Source of the DNA: [Eubacterium] eligens ATCC 27750
GTDB taxonomy: Bacteria; Bacillota; Clostridia; Lachnospirales; Lachnospiraceae
Assembly (NCBI RefSeq): GCF_000146185.1
Contig: NC_012780.1
Coordinates: 558,001-622,000, forward strand
Length of the DNA: 64,000 bases
Direction of reading: 5' to 3'
Shown: positions 34,721 to 43,457 of the stretch, piece after piece
How the letters are laid out: the number at the start of each line of letters is the position of its first letter
How positions within the stretch are numbered: the first letter of the stretch is position 1
Program-made: the position numbers and the translations under genes
Notes under the pieces: generated by a model
Seen by the model: only the letters and a program-made list of their open reading frames with translations
Database searches by the model: none
What the model was told of the DNA's origin: nothing

Positions 34721-35185
34721 TTACTTAATAAGACTTTCCTTAATCTTAACAACTGCCTTATGGATATTAACAGGCTCATCCATTGTACAATTAGGGCGAT
34801 GAATATCATTAGTAAAGTATACTGTAAATTCACCAGGATGTAATGTAACGAACTGCTCATTCTCTACTGTCTCATAAAAGATATTGTCTTTACCAGCTGG
34901 CTCTTCACCTGTAACTCCTGGAAGAAGTGGTGCATATCCCTGAACTTCTTTTCCTGTGAAAAGATACTGGATATCAATATAATTTCTGTGACTTTCTGCA
35001 CGCTTATTCTCAACTGGAGCTGTTGTCTGATCCTGAATAAGAACAAAAATGTTATCTCCATCAAGTTCATATCTTCCTACTGGAAGCTCAGCTGTCTCTG
35101 GCTTTGCAAGAAATTCAAGTGCAGTATTAATAGCTGCTGGGTACTGGTAGTTACCTTTTTTTGCATTAAGTGATGCGTAAATCAT
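34721..35185 (-). CDS. YhcH/YjgK/YiaL family protein
   Basis: 154-aa cupin-like fold. Marks: GRYELDGDNIFVLIQDQTTA, the metal-binding AESHRNYIDIQYLFTGKE, EFTVYFTNDIHRPNC and KAVVKIKESL. E. coli members act as sialic-acid or sugar-acid anomerases (NanQ) or accompany beta-galactosidase. No sialic acid genes are nearby, so the sugar is unknown. Monocistronic. Confidence 0.87.
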   Translation of the reverse strand: MIYASLNAKKGNYQYPAAINTALEFLAKPETAELPVGRYELDGDNIFVLIQDQTTAPVENKRAESHRNYIDIQYLFTGKEVQGYAPLLPGVTGEEPAGKDNIFYETVENEQFVTLHPGEFTVYFTNDIHRPNCTMDEPVNIHKAVVKIKESLIK

Positions 35186-35344
35186 TATTATTTTACCTCG
35201 AATCTGTTAAAATTTTATACACTAAATATATCATTATCGATAAAAAGTTTCAATATTTTTCTTAATATTCAGCCTTTAATGTTCAGCTTTTAATTAAGCC
35301 TTTTAATTCATATCTGATTCCACATATGCCTTGTTCAAAATACA

Positions 35345-36160
35345 TTACACCATCTTCTCAACAGCCTTTACCCATGCGTGGTCAGGGTCATCACAAGGTG
35401 TAAGCTGTCTTGTATCAACACCTGCCATTACCCAGAGATAATATACCTGATATCCCGGTGCTGCTGCTACCGGATGATAGCCATTCTTAATCGCTACGCT
35501 GTCACCATTCTTTATTATGTAACTCTCTCTTAATGACATATCGTCACTATACATTACCTGAATACCAAAGCCCTGACCTGGATTCACCTTGAAATGATAT
35601 ATTTCCTCCATATTTACCTCAAATGGAAGATTATCTGTATCATGCTTATGTGATGGATAACTTGACCACTGCCCCGGCATGCTGTAAGTCTCGCCAAGCA
35701 CGATTCTGTCAACCTTTCCCTCATATTTTGAAGTGATAATATCATTAACATCTCTCTGCCAGTTAAGCTTGCCTCTGTGTTCAGTTGTAACATCACCTGC
35801 ATCTATTACAAAAGCTTCATACTTCTTTCTTGCTTTAACCTTGCACACACCGATTTCAAGCATCATGCTTCCGGTTGCTGTAACTTCATACTTAGAATCT
35901 CTTGGAACATAAACAGTTGTTGGCTTGCCGTCAAACACGCTTCTTCTTGAGCCAAGCTTGTCAAATGTGACATCATCAACCTTAACACTGCATGTTCCCT
36001 GTAAAATAACAAGTCCTATTTCATATTCCCCTGATTCATAAACCGCATTTTCACCCGGCTCAAGTCTTATCAAATCAAAACCTATTAATTCCAAGCCAGC
36101 TTCTTTATCTACAACTTCCTGATAACCCTTGTTATCATTGCCTTCATAAAATCTTCTCAT
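35345..36160 (-). CDS. iolB: 5-deoxy-glucuronate isomerase
   Basis: 271 aa, the standard IolB length, bicupin fold. Marks: LEPGENAVYESGEYEIGLVI, RRSVFDGKPTTVYVPRDSKY, YPSHKHDTDNLPFEVNMEE with metal-binding His, and NGYHPVAAAPGYQVYYLWVM. Known: it converts 5-deoxy-glucuronate to 5-keto-deoxygluconate in myo-inositol breakdown. No other iol gene is in the window, so it is either an orphan or serves another uronate (inference). AAGGAG precedes ATG 36160. Confidence 0.9.
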   Translation of the reverse strand: MRRFYEGNDNKGYQEVVDKEAGLELIGFDLIRLEPGENAVYESGEYEIGLVILQGTCSVKVDDVTFDKLGSRRSVFDGKPTTVYVPRDSKYEVTATGSMMLEIGVCKVKARKKYEAFVIDAGDVTTEHRGKLNWQRDVNDIITSKYEGKVDRIVLGETYSMPGQWSSYPSHKHDTDNLPFEVNMEEIYHFKVNPGQGFGIQVMYSDDMSLRESYIIKNGDSVAIKNGYHPVAAAPGYQVYYLWVMAGVDTRQLTPCDDPDHAWVKAVEKMV

Positions 36161-36230
36161 GTTCGTATCTCCTTATAAATAGATTTAATATTATTCTATT
36201 ATCTCATTGGTGTTGTATCAACAGTTATTT

Positions 36231-36959
36231 TCAATTTCTATGCACTTCTGGCCAGTCCTCAAATCTTCCGTTCACAACTGCATGCATAATTCTGTCCTTA
36301 GTTCCCGGATTTTCTCTATTAATCTGCTCCATAAGCTGCTTGGCATATTCCCTCTTAGTTGAACCATCAACCGGACAGGTGTTCTTAACAACCTTGATTC
36401 CCTGATTAATCACAAAATTAGCCACACCCTTTTCCGGTGCATACATCATTGGCCGTATAACCGTAACCCCTGCCTCTGGCAGATATGTAACTGGTGGAAA
36501 TGCGTAAAACCGCCCTTCATATATAAGAGACATTAATGCTGTTTCTATAAAATCGTCCTTATTATGTGCATATGCAATCTTATTGATTCCAAGCTCTCCA
36601 AGCCTCTTATACATTGCGCCTTTTCTAAGCTTCGCACACAGTGAACATGGTCTTTCGTCTTTATTATCCTCAAAGACAATCTTCGCAATCTCTGTATCAA
36701 CCTGTTCATATGGCACATTTATACTCTCACAGAACTTCCTCACTCCTGTAAAATCCATTCCCTCAAATCCAACATTACAGGTAATTGCATACAGTTCAAA
36801 CTTCTTCGGATAAAATCTGTTAAGTATCTTCATTGCATGCAGCAACGCAAGCGAATCCTTGCCACCTGATACTCCAACGGCAATCTTATCGCCTTCCTCT
36901 ATCATGTTGTAATCTTCTATTGCCTGTCTTATAAGGCTTAATAATTTCTGTTGTTGCAT
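36231..36959 (-). CDS. ttcA: tRNA 2-thiocytidine synthetase-like protein
   Basis: 242 aa, PP-loop ATPase. SGGKDSLALLHAM is the PP motif; CSLC in RPCSLCAKLRKGAM is the CxxC that carries the Fe-S cluster or sulfur, with a further Cys in VKNTCPVDGST; NKDDFIETALM follows the TtcA pattern. Expected to thiolate C32 of tRNA. TilS is excluded by the CxxC. Normal length for firmicute members. Confidence 0.88.
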   Translation of the reverse strand: MQQQKLLSLIRQAIEDYNMIEEGDKIAVGVSGGKDSLALLHAMKILNRFYPKKFELYAITCNVGFEGMDFTGVRKFCESINVPYEQVDTEIAKIVFEDNKDERPCSLCAKLRKGAMYKRLGELGINKIAYAHNKDDFIETALMSLIYEGRFYAFPPVTYLPEAGVTVIRPMMYAPEKGVANFVINQGIKVVKNTCPVDGSTKREYAKQLMEQINRENPGTKDRIMHAVVNGRFEDWPEVHRN

Positions 36960-37044
36960 AAAATATATCCTCTGTTGTAAAAAATAGCCACCATCTCATC
37001 TTCAGTATCAACTAAAATCCATTCTCCCTCCCCCGGTTACACTA

Positions 37045-37563
37045 TCATATATTAAATTGTATAATATCCTTATGTGGATTAGTCTGTGACAATCCAACCA
37101 TTACTATTTTCCCTTTTATTGGAATAAAATGTGTCTGTAATACTCTCATTGCCATTATCATCTGTTCTTTTTCAAGTTTCTTTCCCAATGTTATGTGTGG
37201 AAACCAGTTATATGGTTTGTAACAACGATTAATTGTTACATCTTCTCTTGCAGAAAATATATCATACACCTCATTGGAAAGATGCATTAAATATTCGTCC
37301 AGAACAGGTGTAGCATACATAACATACGGCAGAAACTGCCCGATTGAAAATATATTTATCTCTCCTGCACCTATTTTATTAAGCTTCATGAATTCTTCCT
37401 TAAGATTATCAGGTTTTCTTGTTTCGAAGCTTGAAATTGTCAGATGCGGAGGAACATTATTCTCAATCATATAAGTATTACCTGTTTCTTTTGCAATATT
37501 ATCAATTAACCTCTGCAATCCCTTTGTTACATGTTCATCAAAATATGCTGATATAAGATACAT
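37045..37563 (-). CDS. 2H phosphoesterase (2'-5' RNA ligase-like)
   Basis: 172 aa from ATG 37563 (GAGGCGG just upstream). The two HxTx motifs of the 2H superfamily are present: PPHLTISSF and FPHITLGKK. Members act as cyclic phosphodiesterases on 2',3'-cyclic nucleotides, RNA ends or ADP-ribose 1'',2''-cyclic phosphate. No partner in the immediate operon. Confidence 0.85.
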   Translation of the reverse strand: MYLISAYFDEHVTKGLQRLIDNIAKETGNTYMIENNVPPHLTISSFETRKPDNLKEEFMKLNKIGAGEINIFSIGQFLPYVMYATPVLDEYLMHLSNEVYDIFSAREDVTINRCYKPYNWFPHITLGKKLEKEQMIMAMRVLQTHFIPIKGKIVMVGLSQTNPHKDIIQFNI

Positions 37564-37623
37564 ATGCCGCCTCATTATTATTAATCACCTATGCCAAACT
37601 CTCTGGCAATTCTACATCTATTA

Positions 37624-37785
37624 CTACTTTTCTTTATCTATGTGTGAAGCAATAAATTTCCCAATGATTGCAATTATCAAAATAGAGACATAAAACCTCG
37701 GATCACGATGTTCTCCATATAAAGCAAACCAAATAACGATTGAAAATACCACTATAGTGTATACTTGAAAAAAGAATTTTTTCAT
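37624..37785 (-). CDS. small membrane protein
   Basis: 53 aa from ATG 37785, AAGGAG 8 nt upstream. Begins MKKFFFQVYTIVVFSIVIWF; two hydrophobic segments separated by YGEHRDPRFY, ending IASHIDKEK. No known family recognised; it looks like a real gene because of the strong ribosome binding site. It lies directly downstream of the radical SAM pair. Confidence 0.55.
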   Translation of the reverse strand: MKKFFFQVYTIVVFSIVIWFALYGEHRDPRFYVSILIIAIIGKFIASHIDKEK

Positions 37786-37817
37786 AAGTACTGCTCCTTT
37801 ATTTGGCAAATCCGAAG

Positions 37818-38726
37818 TTAGCGATTTCTTTTTCCGGTATTCTCTGTCCCACGGATTTCCTCATGATAGAAATAATCTACGATCACCGGATGTCCATGCG
37901 GGACTCTGCCATAAGGCATTTCATTATCCACAAAGGCACAATCATACTTCTTAGCCATTTTCTCAGCTTTTACTTCAAGTGCTTCAAAGTAGCTGCGGTT
38001 ATGCTTGTTATAGATCTCGTCGTAAAGTGGTACAAGATCAGGATATTTTCCGGCGATATAATCCATAATTGTCTTTTTGAAACCGCCTCGAAGATTGAGA
38101 TTTTCGAGCCAGAACAGATCGCACTGGTCCTTTACCCGCTCAAAGATTGCTTCAAAATCCGTGATTCCGGGGAATACCGGGGATACAAAACAGACTGTAC
38201 GGATACCTGCCTCATATACCTGCTTCATAGCAGCGATACGGTGCTCAATGCTCGAAGCAGAATCCATATCGTTCTTGAAATTTTCATCTAGTGTGTTGAT
38301 CGACCATGAAACGGTTACACGTCCAAGCTTCTTCAACAGATCAATATCCCGTACCACAAGATCCGACTTTGTGCAGATCAGAATATCTGCGTCACTACCG
38401 ATCAGCTGCTCCAGAAGTTTTCTGGTATTCCCGAATTGCTCCTCCTGTGGATTGTAGCCATCTGTCACAGAACCGATGACCACCCGCTGTCCGGCATATT
38501 TCTTCGGATTTTTAATTTCCGGCCAATGCTTCACATCAAGGAAAGTGCCCCATTCCTCCTTGTGCCCGGTAAAGCGCTTCATAAAAGAAGCATAGCAATA
38601 CTTGCAGGCATGTGTACAGCCCACATAGGGATTGACCGAGTAACCGCCTACCGGCAGACTAGACTTAGTCATGATATTCTTTGTTTCCACCTCACGAATG
38701 AGGATTCCATTTATTACTTCTTCCAT
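37818..38726 (-). CDS. radical SAM mobile pair protein B
   Basis: 302 aa. Radical SAM cluster motif CTHACKYC (Cys37, 41, 44) after NPYVGC, then KHWPEIKNPKKYAGQRVVIG, SVTDGYNPQE and TCSVLI-type barrel strands (ILICTKSDLVVRDIDLLKKL). This SplB-like family is annotated in many gut bacteria as one half of a sporadically distributed 'mobile pair'. Its substrate is unknown. It overlaps protein A by 13 nt. GC content and codon use look higher than in flanking genes. Confidence 0.82.
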   Translation of the reverse strand: MEEVINGILIREVETKNIMTKSSLPVGGYSVNPYVGCTHACKYCYASFMKRFTGHKEEWGTFLDVKHWPEIKNPKKYAGQRVVIGSVTDGYNPQEEQFGNTRKLLEQLIGSDADILICTKSDLVVRDIDLLKKLGRVTVSWSINTLDENFKNDMDSASSIEHRIAAMKQVYEAGIRTVCFVSPVFPGITDFEAIFERVKDQCDLFWLENLNLRGGFKKTIMDYIAGKYPDLVPLYDEIYNKHNRSYFEALEVKAEKMAKKYDCAFVDNEMPYGRVPHGHPVIVDYFYHEEIRGTENTGKRNR

Positions 38727-39403
38727 GATTTCTGTACCTCTAACACTTTATTAAATTCTTCCGGCATTTCCTGAATCATATTTTCATCCCCTATGATAGG
38801 GACAAGGTCTTCCTTCATAAACACCGGAATGCCAAGCTTATGTGCCTGGTCCGTCAGAGACCATGCCCATTCCGGCTCCGTATGAATCTTCCTGCTCTGC
38901 GCTCCGGTCATGGTGCCGACAACGATCCAATTGATTCCAGAAAGGTCAACTGTGCCGGGATCATCAAATAACGGCTCAAAGGTAACATGGTAATGTTTTG
39001 CTCTAACGTTTTTCCGAAGGGCGTCGGTACGCCACAGTTCTGCTTTCCTCGTCACCGTAACGCCAAACCATGCGTTTTCCAGATCGGTATCAAAATCCAG
39101 CAAATCAGGTCGCTTGGTAAGGAACAGGAACTGATGCTGTGGATTTTCACGGATCTTTGCAAATACCTCGTCTCTCCATTCCGGCTTCCATCCAGAGAGA
39201 TCGCTCATGCCGGTAAGAAGAAAGTTCTGCGGACGTTTCTTTTCCATCATCTTGAGCTTACCCGGAAAGAATTCAGGGTCAGCGAAATCATCAATCATAT
39301 GCCAGCGTTTCACGTTGTTGCAGGCATAGCAATATGTACACCCCACTGTGCAGCCAATGACGATATTCATGTTCTGAATCTGATCTTTGATACAAATACT
39401 CAT
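38714..39403 (-). CDS. radical SAM mobile pair protein A (DUF5131-like)
   Basis: About 229 aa from ATG 39403. Radical SAM motif CTVGCTYC (Cys18, 22, 25) then YACNNVKRWH; FLFLTKRPDLL and SGINWIVVGTMTGAQSRKI are typical of the DUF5131 group. Coupled by an ATGA overlap with the MarR stop. An upstream GTG (39415) has no better site. A joint reaction with protein B on an unknown, perhaps nucleic-acid or peptide, substrate is inferred only from co-occurrence. Confidence 0.82.
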   Translation of the reverse strand: MSICIKDQIQNMNIVIGCTVGCTYCYACNNVKRWHMIDDFADPEFFPGKLKMMEKKRPQNFLLTGMSDLSGWKPEWRDEVFAKIRENPQHQFLFLTKRPDLLDFDTDLENAWFGVTVTRKAELWRTDALRKNVRAKHYHVTFEPLFDDPGTVDLSGINWIVVGTMTGAQSRKIHTEPEWAWSLTDQAHKLGIPVFMKEDLVPIIGDENMIQEMPEEFNKVLEVQKSWKK

Positions 39404-39837
39404 GGCTTCTGCCACTCCTCAAGATTCTTTCTGATGCGGTCGAGGCATTCCTCAAACCTGGTAATTTCTTCCTCTGAAAAACCTTTGTAGTAAATACTGC
39501 CCATCTCATCAGATACAGAATCGTACTCGCCCTTTAAGGCATGTGCTTTCTCAGTCAGAAACAGGAGCGTTTTCCTTTTGTCCGTTTCAGACTGAACACG
39601 GCTTATCAGCCCTTGATTTTCCATTCTTTCCAGCATCGTAGTAAGAGATGTTATCGCTAATCCGCATTTAGTCGAGAGTGACCTGATTGAAATACCATCC
39701 TTCTGCCACAGCACATAAAGAATACGCCCTTGGGCTCCATTAAACGCATCAATATTCTTTTCACTGAGAATCTTCTCGAAAATCCGGTCTCCAAGCTGTT
39801 TTATTTTGGTAACAAGAAATCCTCCATTCATTTCCAT
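39400..39837 (-). CDS. MarR-family regulator of the radical SAM pair
   Basis: 145 aa winged helix. DNA-binding part DGISIRSLSTKCGLAITSLT, TMLERMENQGLISRVQSETD then KRKTLLFLTEKAHAL. First gene of the three-gene cassette, with operator repeats over its own promoter. Known: MarR proteins near redox or antibiotic genes usually repress until a small molecule binds. AGGAG in the right operator arm serves as ribosome binding site. Confidence 0.88.
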   Translation of the reverse strand: MEMNGGFLVTKIKQLGDRIFEKILSEKNIDAFNGAQGRILYVLWQKDGISIRSLSTKCGLAITSLTTMLERMENQGLISRVQSETDKRKTLLFLTEKAHALKGEYDSVSDEMGSIYYKGFSEEEITRFEECLDRIRKNLEEWQKP

Positions 39838-39840
39838 ACA

Positions 39841-39896
39841 AAAGCTCCTATATAGTAGTTTATTAAAAACATACTATATAGGAGCTTTATTGTCAA
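39841..39896 (-). promoter_or_regulatory. promoter and twin operator of the radical SAM cassette
   Basis: Minus strand TTGACA (39896-39891), 17 bp, TATGTT (39873-39868). A perfect 17-bp inverted repeat (39841-39857 with 39872-39888, AAAGCTCCTATATAGTA) places one arm in the spacer and the other over the ribosome binding site, so one regulator could block both transcription and translation start. Confidence 0.75.
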
Positions 39897-39952
39897 GAGT
39901 TTATATGTCTTAATAGGTAAATTCCGTTTTTTTCAATTCTTCAAACTTGAAT

Positions 39953-40429
39953 TTATCGTTCCTGTATTTCCTTACCGCTGAGGTGCTCCACTTTTATTTC
40001 GAAAATTTGCACAGCCTTTCCTGCGTGGGCAATTTCCTCATCAACTAACTGTTCGCTGGGATAGTATTTCATTGCAAATCGTTTTAACAGAGTTGTTGCT
40101 CTTGCACCGGATTCTGCGAGGTAACATCGGCCGAACACCACAACGCTCTGCACAAACGGTGCCCAATCTTCTTCTTTAATGGTTTCATTTCCATATACCG
40201 TGAAGCATACTTTGTCACAGGCACGCAGTGCATCTACTTTATGACCTACGCGTGCTCCATGAAAATAAATTTTCTGCGCATCGTCATCGTAGACATAGTT
40301 GATAGGAATTGCATAGGGATATCCGTCATCTCCATTTACGGCAAGAACGCCACGTCGGCTGGACTGCAAAAGAGCCTTTGCCGTGTCGATGCTGATTTCA
40401 TTTTTCTTTTTACGAATTGTTCTGAACAT
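39953..40429 (-). CDS. pyridoxamine 5'-phosphate oxidase-like flavoprotein (NimA-like)
   Basis: 158 aa from ATG 40429 (AAGGAG upstream); the frame extends to 40552 without a site. Split-barrel FMN-binding fold: RGVLAVNGDDGYPYAIPINY, KIYFHGARVGHKVDALRACD, VVVFGRCYLAE. Resembles nitroimidazole-reductase (Nim) and general stress FMN proteins. Base composition is close to the radical SAM cassette next to it, hinting at joint transfer. Confidence 0.82.
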   Translation of the reverse strand: MFRTIRKKKNEISIDTAKALLQSSRRGVLAVNGDDGYPYAIPINYVYDDDAQKIYFHGARVGHKVDALRACDKVCFTVYGNETIKEEDWAPFVQSVVVFGRCYLAESGARATTLLKRFAMKYYPSEQLVDEEIAHAGKAVQIFEIKVEHLSGKEIQER

Positions 40430-40532
40430 GATATTATTCTCCTTCTTATGCTGATACAACTCCCGATTTTTCAAACTCTTTATATTGGTAATACAGAAAT
40501 CGCCCATATTATCTAACCTAACAATTTCTATT

Positions 40533-40952
40533 TTAGCAAATAAAATGTTCAAAATTCAAACCACTTTTGATATGATTGTTAATCATATTCCTTTCGCATT
40601 GACCAAATAATTCTTTTGCCTTATCAATAACTTCCGTAACATCATCACTTTCAAATATTACCTCTTTTTCTTTGTTTAACAACTGCGTTGACATCCACAC
40701 ATATGGCGGCAATTTTTTCTTAAGCGCATTATAAACAACTAATGTCGCTTTGACATCCTCTAAACTATCGTGAGCCAACTCATCAAAATTATAACCATAA
40801 TAATTGTTCCATTCTTCATATATCTTAGCAAATTCTATCATTGGATCGTATATTATAGTACCATGTTTAAACCTAATTCCTGCATTAGCTAAAAATGCAT
40901 AGTCAAAATCAACATTATAGGCTATCAGCTCGACACAGCCATTAAATACAGC
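40533..40952 (-). pseudogene. DnaQ-like exonuclease, 5'-truncated fragment
   Basis: The frame is open from 40952 (just after a TAA) and reads AVFNGCVELIAYNVDFDYAF, LANAGIRFKHGTIIYDPMIE, later DELAHDSLEDVKATLVVYNA. These match exonuclease motifs II and III of the DEDDh family, with an intact HDSLED. Motif I (DxE) and the start codon are missing, so the N-terminal ~60 residues were lost. The internal ATG 40841 would give only motif III. Confidence 0.75.
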
Positions 40953-40968
40953 TTATCTTACAGAAATA

Positions 40969-41450
40969 TTAGTTATTACTCCTTTGTAATTTTCTTTTAT
41001 TATATGCATCTTCATCAATAGCCCCAGAAGCCAACATTCTTTCTGACCATAACTGAAGTGTTTCAACATTTACCGATATTTTTTCTAATTCCTCCTTAAT
41101 ATATATGAAATCATCTAATTCGTCGTTATCAATTATACCATCAGCTGTAATCTCAATGAGGCACTCCTGCTTCTTGTTCATCTTATTAAGAGAAGCTACC
41201 GTTTCAAGTATAATCTGAGGGAGCTCTTTCATTTTAATCTCTGGAACATATTGCTGTCCAATTGGACACTGATTTGAGCAATAATAATTACACAATTCCG
41301 GTGATTTATACTTATCAGCCATTATGAGTACTTCTTCCGGATGTGGCAGCACCTTCTCACTGTCTATTTTTTCAATTCTCTCTGGAGGCACGCACTCTAA
41401 AAAGTTCACTTGCCTTTTCTCGGCTAAGTCCTAGCTCCTCTCTTTTTAAC
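40969..41450 (-). pseudogene. XRE-type regulator, N-terminally truncated and frameshifted
   Basis: The main frame (40969-41409) reads ECVPPERIEKIDSEKVLPHP, CNYYCSNQCPIGQQYVPEI, ITADGIIDNDELDDF, the C-terminal region of a common clostridial HTH regulator with a cysteine cluster. The preceding residues LKREELGLSREKASEL are encoded in another frame, from 41450 to about 41405; removing one T from the TTTTT run at 41400-41404 would join them. A TAG lies directly upstream. Confidence 0.75.
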
Positions 41451-41506
41451 TAGTATACATTCTTATTCTCTTTAATTGATTCTCTTCCCATTTCTTATTC
41501 CTTCAC

Positions 41507-41716
41507 TTAAAATCTTACTGTATCTTTGCTATAATTCCTTCTTCTGTTATAGTTTGCAGACATTCCATAGGCACATCTGAATGCATTATCTGCCTCTACA
41601 TGACCACCTGGGAAAGTCGTACCAGAATAATTCTTGCCCACTTTATCCAAGGCCAGTACATTTCCTTTATTATCACTAATCATGCACATGTTCATGAATA
41701 CTACTTTTTCTATCAT
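41507..41716 (-). pseudogene. Nudix hydrolase fragment
   Basis: Reads VVFMNMCMISDNKGNVLALD, then GTTFPGGHVEADNAF, the N-terminal half of a Nudix domain up to the GG before the Nudix box. After that the frame turns into unrelated residues and stops at 41507. Another frame reads ECLQTITEEG, which resembles a damaged Nudix box (REx2EExG). The usual protein is about 150 aa. Confidence 0.65.
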
Positions 41717-41728
41717 CTGTTACTCCAT

Positions 41729-42241
41729 TTAATATAGCTTATCAACTTCTTTTTCATATGCTGATTCTGTATCTCTGTCAAACAGAACAAAATATATTTC
41801 TTCTATTTGCTTTGGAAATTCCTGCTCAAATCTTGCCACAACATTTACAGCAATGTGTGCTGCCAGTTTAACAGGAAAACCATAAACACCTGTTGATATA
41901 GATGGAAACGCTATTCTTTTTATACCTTTTTCCATTGCAAGTTTAAGCGAATGATAATAACAGCTGGCAAGCAACTGCTCCTCATTATCCTTTCCGCCTC
42001 TCCATATAGGTCCGACTGTATGTATAACATAATCACATGGCAGATTATAGCCTTTGGTAATCTTTGCTTCTCCTGTTTCACATCCATGAAGCGTCCTACA
42101 TTCTTTTAAAAGATCAGGACCTGCTACCCTGTGAATTGCTCCATCAACACCGCCACCACCTAAGAGACTGTTATTTGCTGCATTTACTATAGCATCAACA
42201 TAATCTATTTTTGTTATATCACCTAGAACAGTTTTAATCAT
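41729..42241 (-). CDS. macro-domain protein (ADP-ribose/O-acetyl-ADP-ribose hydrolase type)
   Basis: 170 aa, single macro domain. Marks: [54 protein letters not shown], and the phosphate loop [17 protein letters not shown]. This matches the YmdB/MacroD group. It overlaps the zinc-ribbon gene upstream by 8 nt and uses GGGAGAA within it. Likely roles: de-ADP-ribosylation or removal of ADP-ribose phosphates. Confidence 0.93.
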   Translation of the reverse strand: MIKTVLGDITKIDYVDAIVNAANNSLLGGGGVDGAIHRVAGPDLLKECRTLHGCETGEAKITKGYNLPCDYVIHTVGPIWRGGKDNEEQLLASCYYHSLKLAMEKGIKRIAFPSISTGVYGFPVKLAAHIAVNVVARFEQEFPKQIEEIYFVLFDRDTESAYEKEVDKLY

Positions 42242-42833
42242 CGTAATTTCTCCCAAATATTTTCTTTAAATAATTTCCCATTATACCGTCAATTGTACCA
42301 CCGCCAATATCGCCTTCAATTACTCTTTTTCTTCCATCCTTATAAGTAATCTGCAAGGTATATCCATATCCGTCGCAAACTTGTGCTTCCATAATATTCT
42401 TTTTCCATAATGGTGCACCAAATAACTTTTGATATTTATTGTATAATCTTAATACATTCTCTTTTTTTGTTACGCATATGTCTTTGTATGTGTAACGATT
42501 AGATTCTCCTTGATACATATATTCAATCCACCTACCATCCGGATATATCTCATACACATATCTTCTTTTCATATCTATTGTTCCTAACCCGAAATCTTCT
42601 ACCTTAAAGCGTATTTTCTTAATATACATTCCCGGCAACAAATCTAGCGACCATCTGTATCCGCATTCCTGACAGCCATAATCTTCGTGCGGCTGGTCAT
42701 CAAGCATAATGCTACCACCATATATTATTTTATTGTTATCAATTAATTCTCTGATTTCATTATTGTCAGGTTGTATCCCATAATATATTGGTGCTACATT
42801 CTCTGAATCACACTTAGGACATTTCACTATCAT
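42234..42833 (-). CDS. zinc-ribbon hypothetical protein
   Basis: 199 aa. Two CxxC pairs, [15 protein letters not shown] at the N-terminus and [14 protein letters not shown] at about 53-66, make a zinc ribbon. The rest is beta-rich with aromatic residues ([40 protein letters not shown]), ending near [12 protein letters not shown]. Function unknown. Translationally coupled to the macro-domain gene, so both may act in one process. Confidence 0.7.
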   Translation of the reverse strand: MIVKCPKCDSENVAPIYYGIQPDNNEIRELIDNNKIIYGGSIMLDDQPHEDYGCQECGYRWSLDLLPGMYIKKIRFKVEDFGLGTIDMKRRYVYEIYPDGRWIEYMYQGESNRYTYKDICVTKKENVLRLYNKYQKLFGAPLWKKNIMEAQVCDGYGYTLQITYKDGRKRVIEGDIGGGTIDGIMGNYLKKIFGRNYDD

Positions 42834-42971
42834 TTATCTGCTTCTTCCTTACTATATTGACAATTCCTTCTTCAGCTACTTCCCAAACTTCAATATCTTC
42901 TAATAAATGTCCGTAGATACGGCAATAGTACTCCGCAAGACTTTCACCTATCCTAAAACCAATATAGTTAT
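42814..42971 (-). pseudogene. short coding remnant upstream of the zinc-ribbon gene
   Basis: After a TGA the frame reads YNNYIGFRIGESLAEYYCR then HLLEDIEVWEVAEEG, ending about 50 residues on, overlapping the start of the zinc-ribbon gene. No start codon or ribosome binding site. It looks like the C-terminus of a lost gene; no family recognised. Confidence 0.35.
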
Positions 42972-43078
42972 TATATCAGATTTGTTACAACATGTCCTTT
43001 TAATTAGATGTTTTGTTACACTTAAAATTTTAGGTATGTAACATCCATATATTCATCAGAAATTTTGTTACCACAGTA

Positions 43079-43117
43079 ACAAAAAAAATGGCTTGTTACT
43101 ACACCTTAACAAGTCAT
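43079..43117 (-). terminator. hairpin with U-run, no obvious gene
   Basis: ATGGCTTGTTAC (43088-43099) against TTAACAAGTCAT (43106-43117), then TTTTTTTT on the minus strand. The nearest upstream minus gene (flavodoxin) ends 340 bp away. Confidence 0.6.
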
Positions 43118-43385
43118 TTTCAATCTGATTAATATATAAAAAGATATATTTTTACATGGTGCCATAATATAAGCTAAGAAATCTCCTTGCAAGATTCAAT
43201 TCTGTTTTCTCACACATAATCACATTTTCAATACATATGAATATTCTCTTATTCTTAATGAGCTTCACTTAAAATTTAAATATTCAAGCTCCGTTAAACA
43301 CAAATTTCCACAACTCCTTGACGAATAAAGATGTATCAATTAATATGAAATCAGGGTAGTTATAATATTCTTATACAAACCTTTG

Positions 43386-43417
43386 CAGAGACTCCGTGGG
43401 AAGAGTCTCTGTTTTTT
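43386..43417 (+). terminator. hairpin with T-run on plus strand
   Basis: Perfect 9-bp stem CAGAGACTC/GAGTCTCTG followed by TTTTTT, 41 bp after the flavodoxin gene end but in the opposite sense. No plus-strand gene precedes it. Confidence 0.65.
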
Positions 43418-43457
43418 GTGCATAGGTGTATACCATATACATGATGATACTTTTAAA

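Larger units (their letters stand above)
42972..43457. other. gene-free region with hairpins
   Basis: No gene seen. It holds the palindrome TTTTGTTAC-CACA-GTAACAAAA (43063-43084), a hairpin 43088-43117 whose minus-strand tail is eight T's, and a plus-strand hairpin with T-run at 43386-43417. A TTGACG...TATAAT-like plus-strand promoter can be drawn at 43317-43366. Confidence 0.5.
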
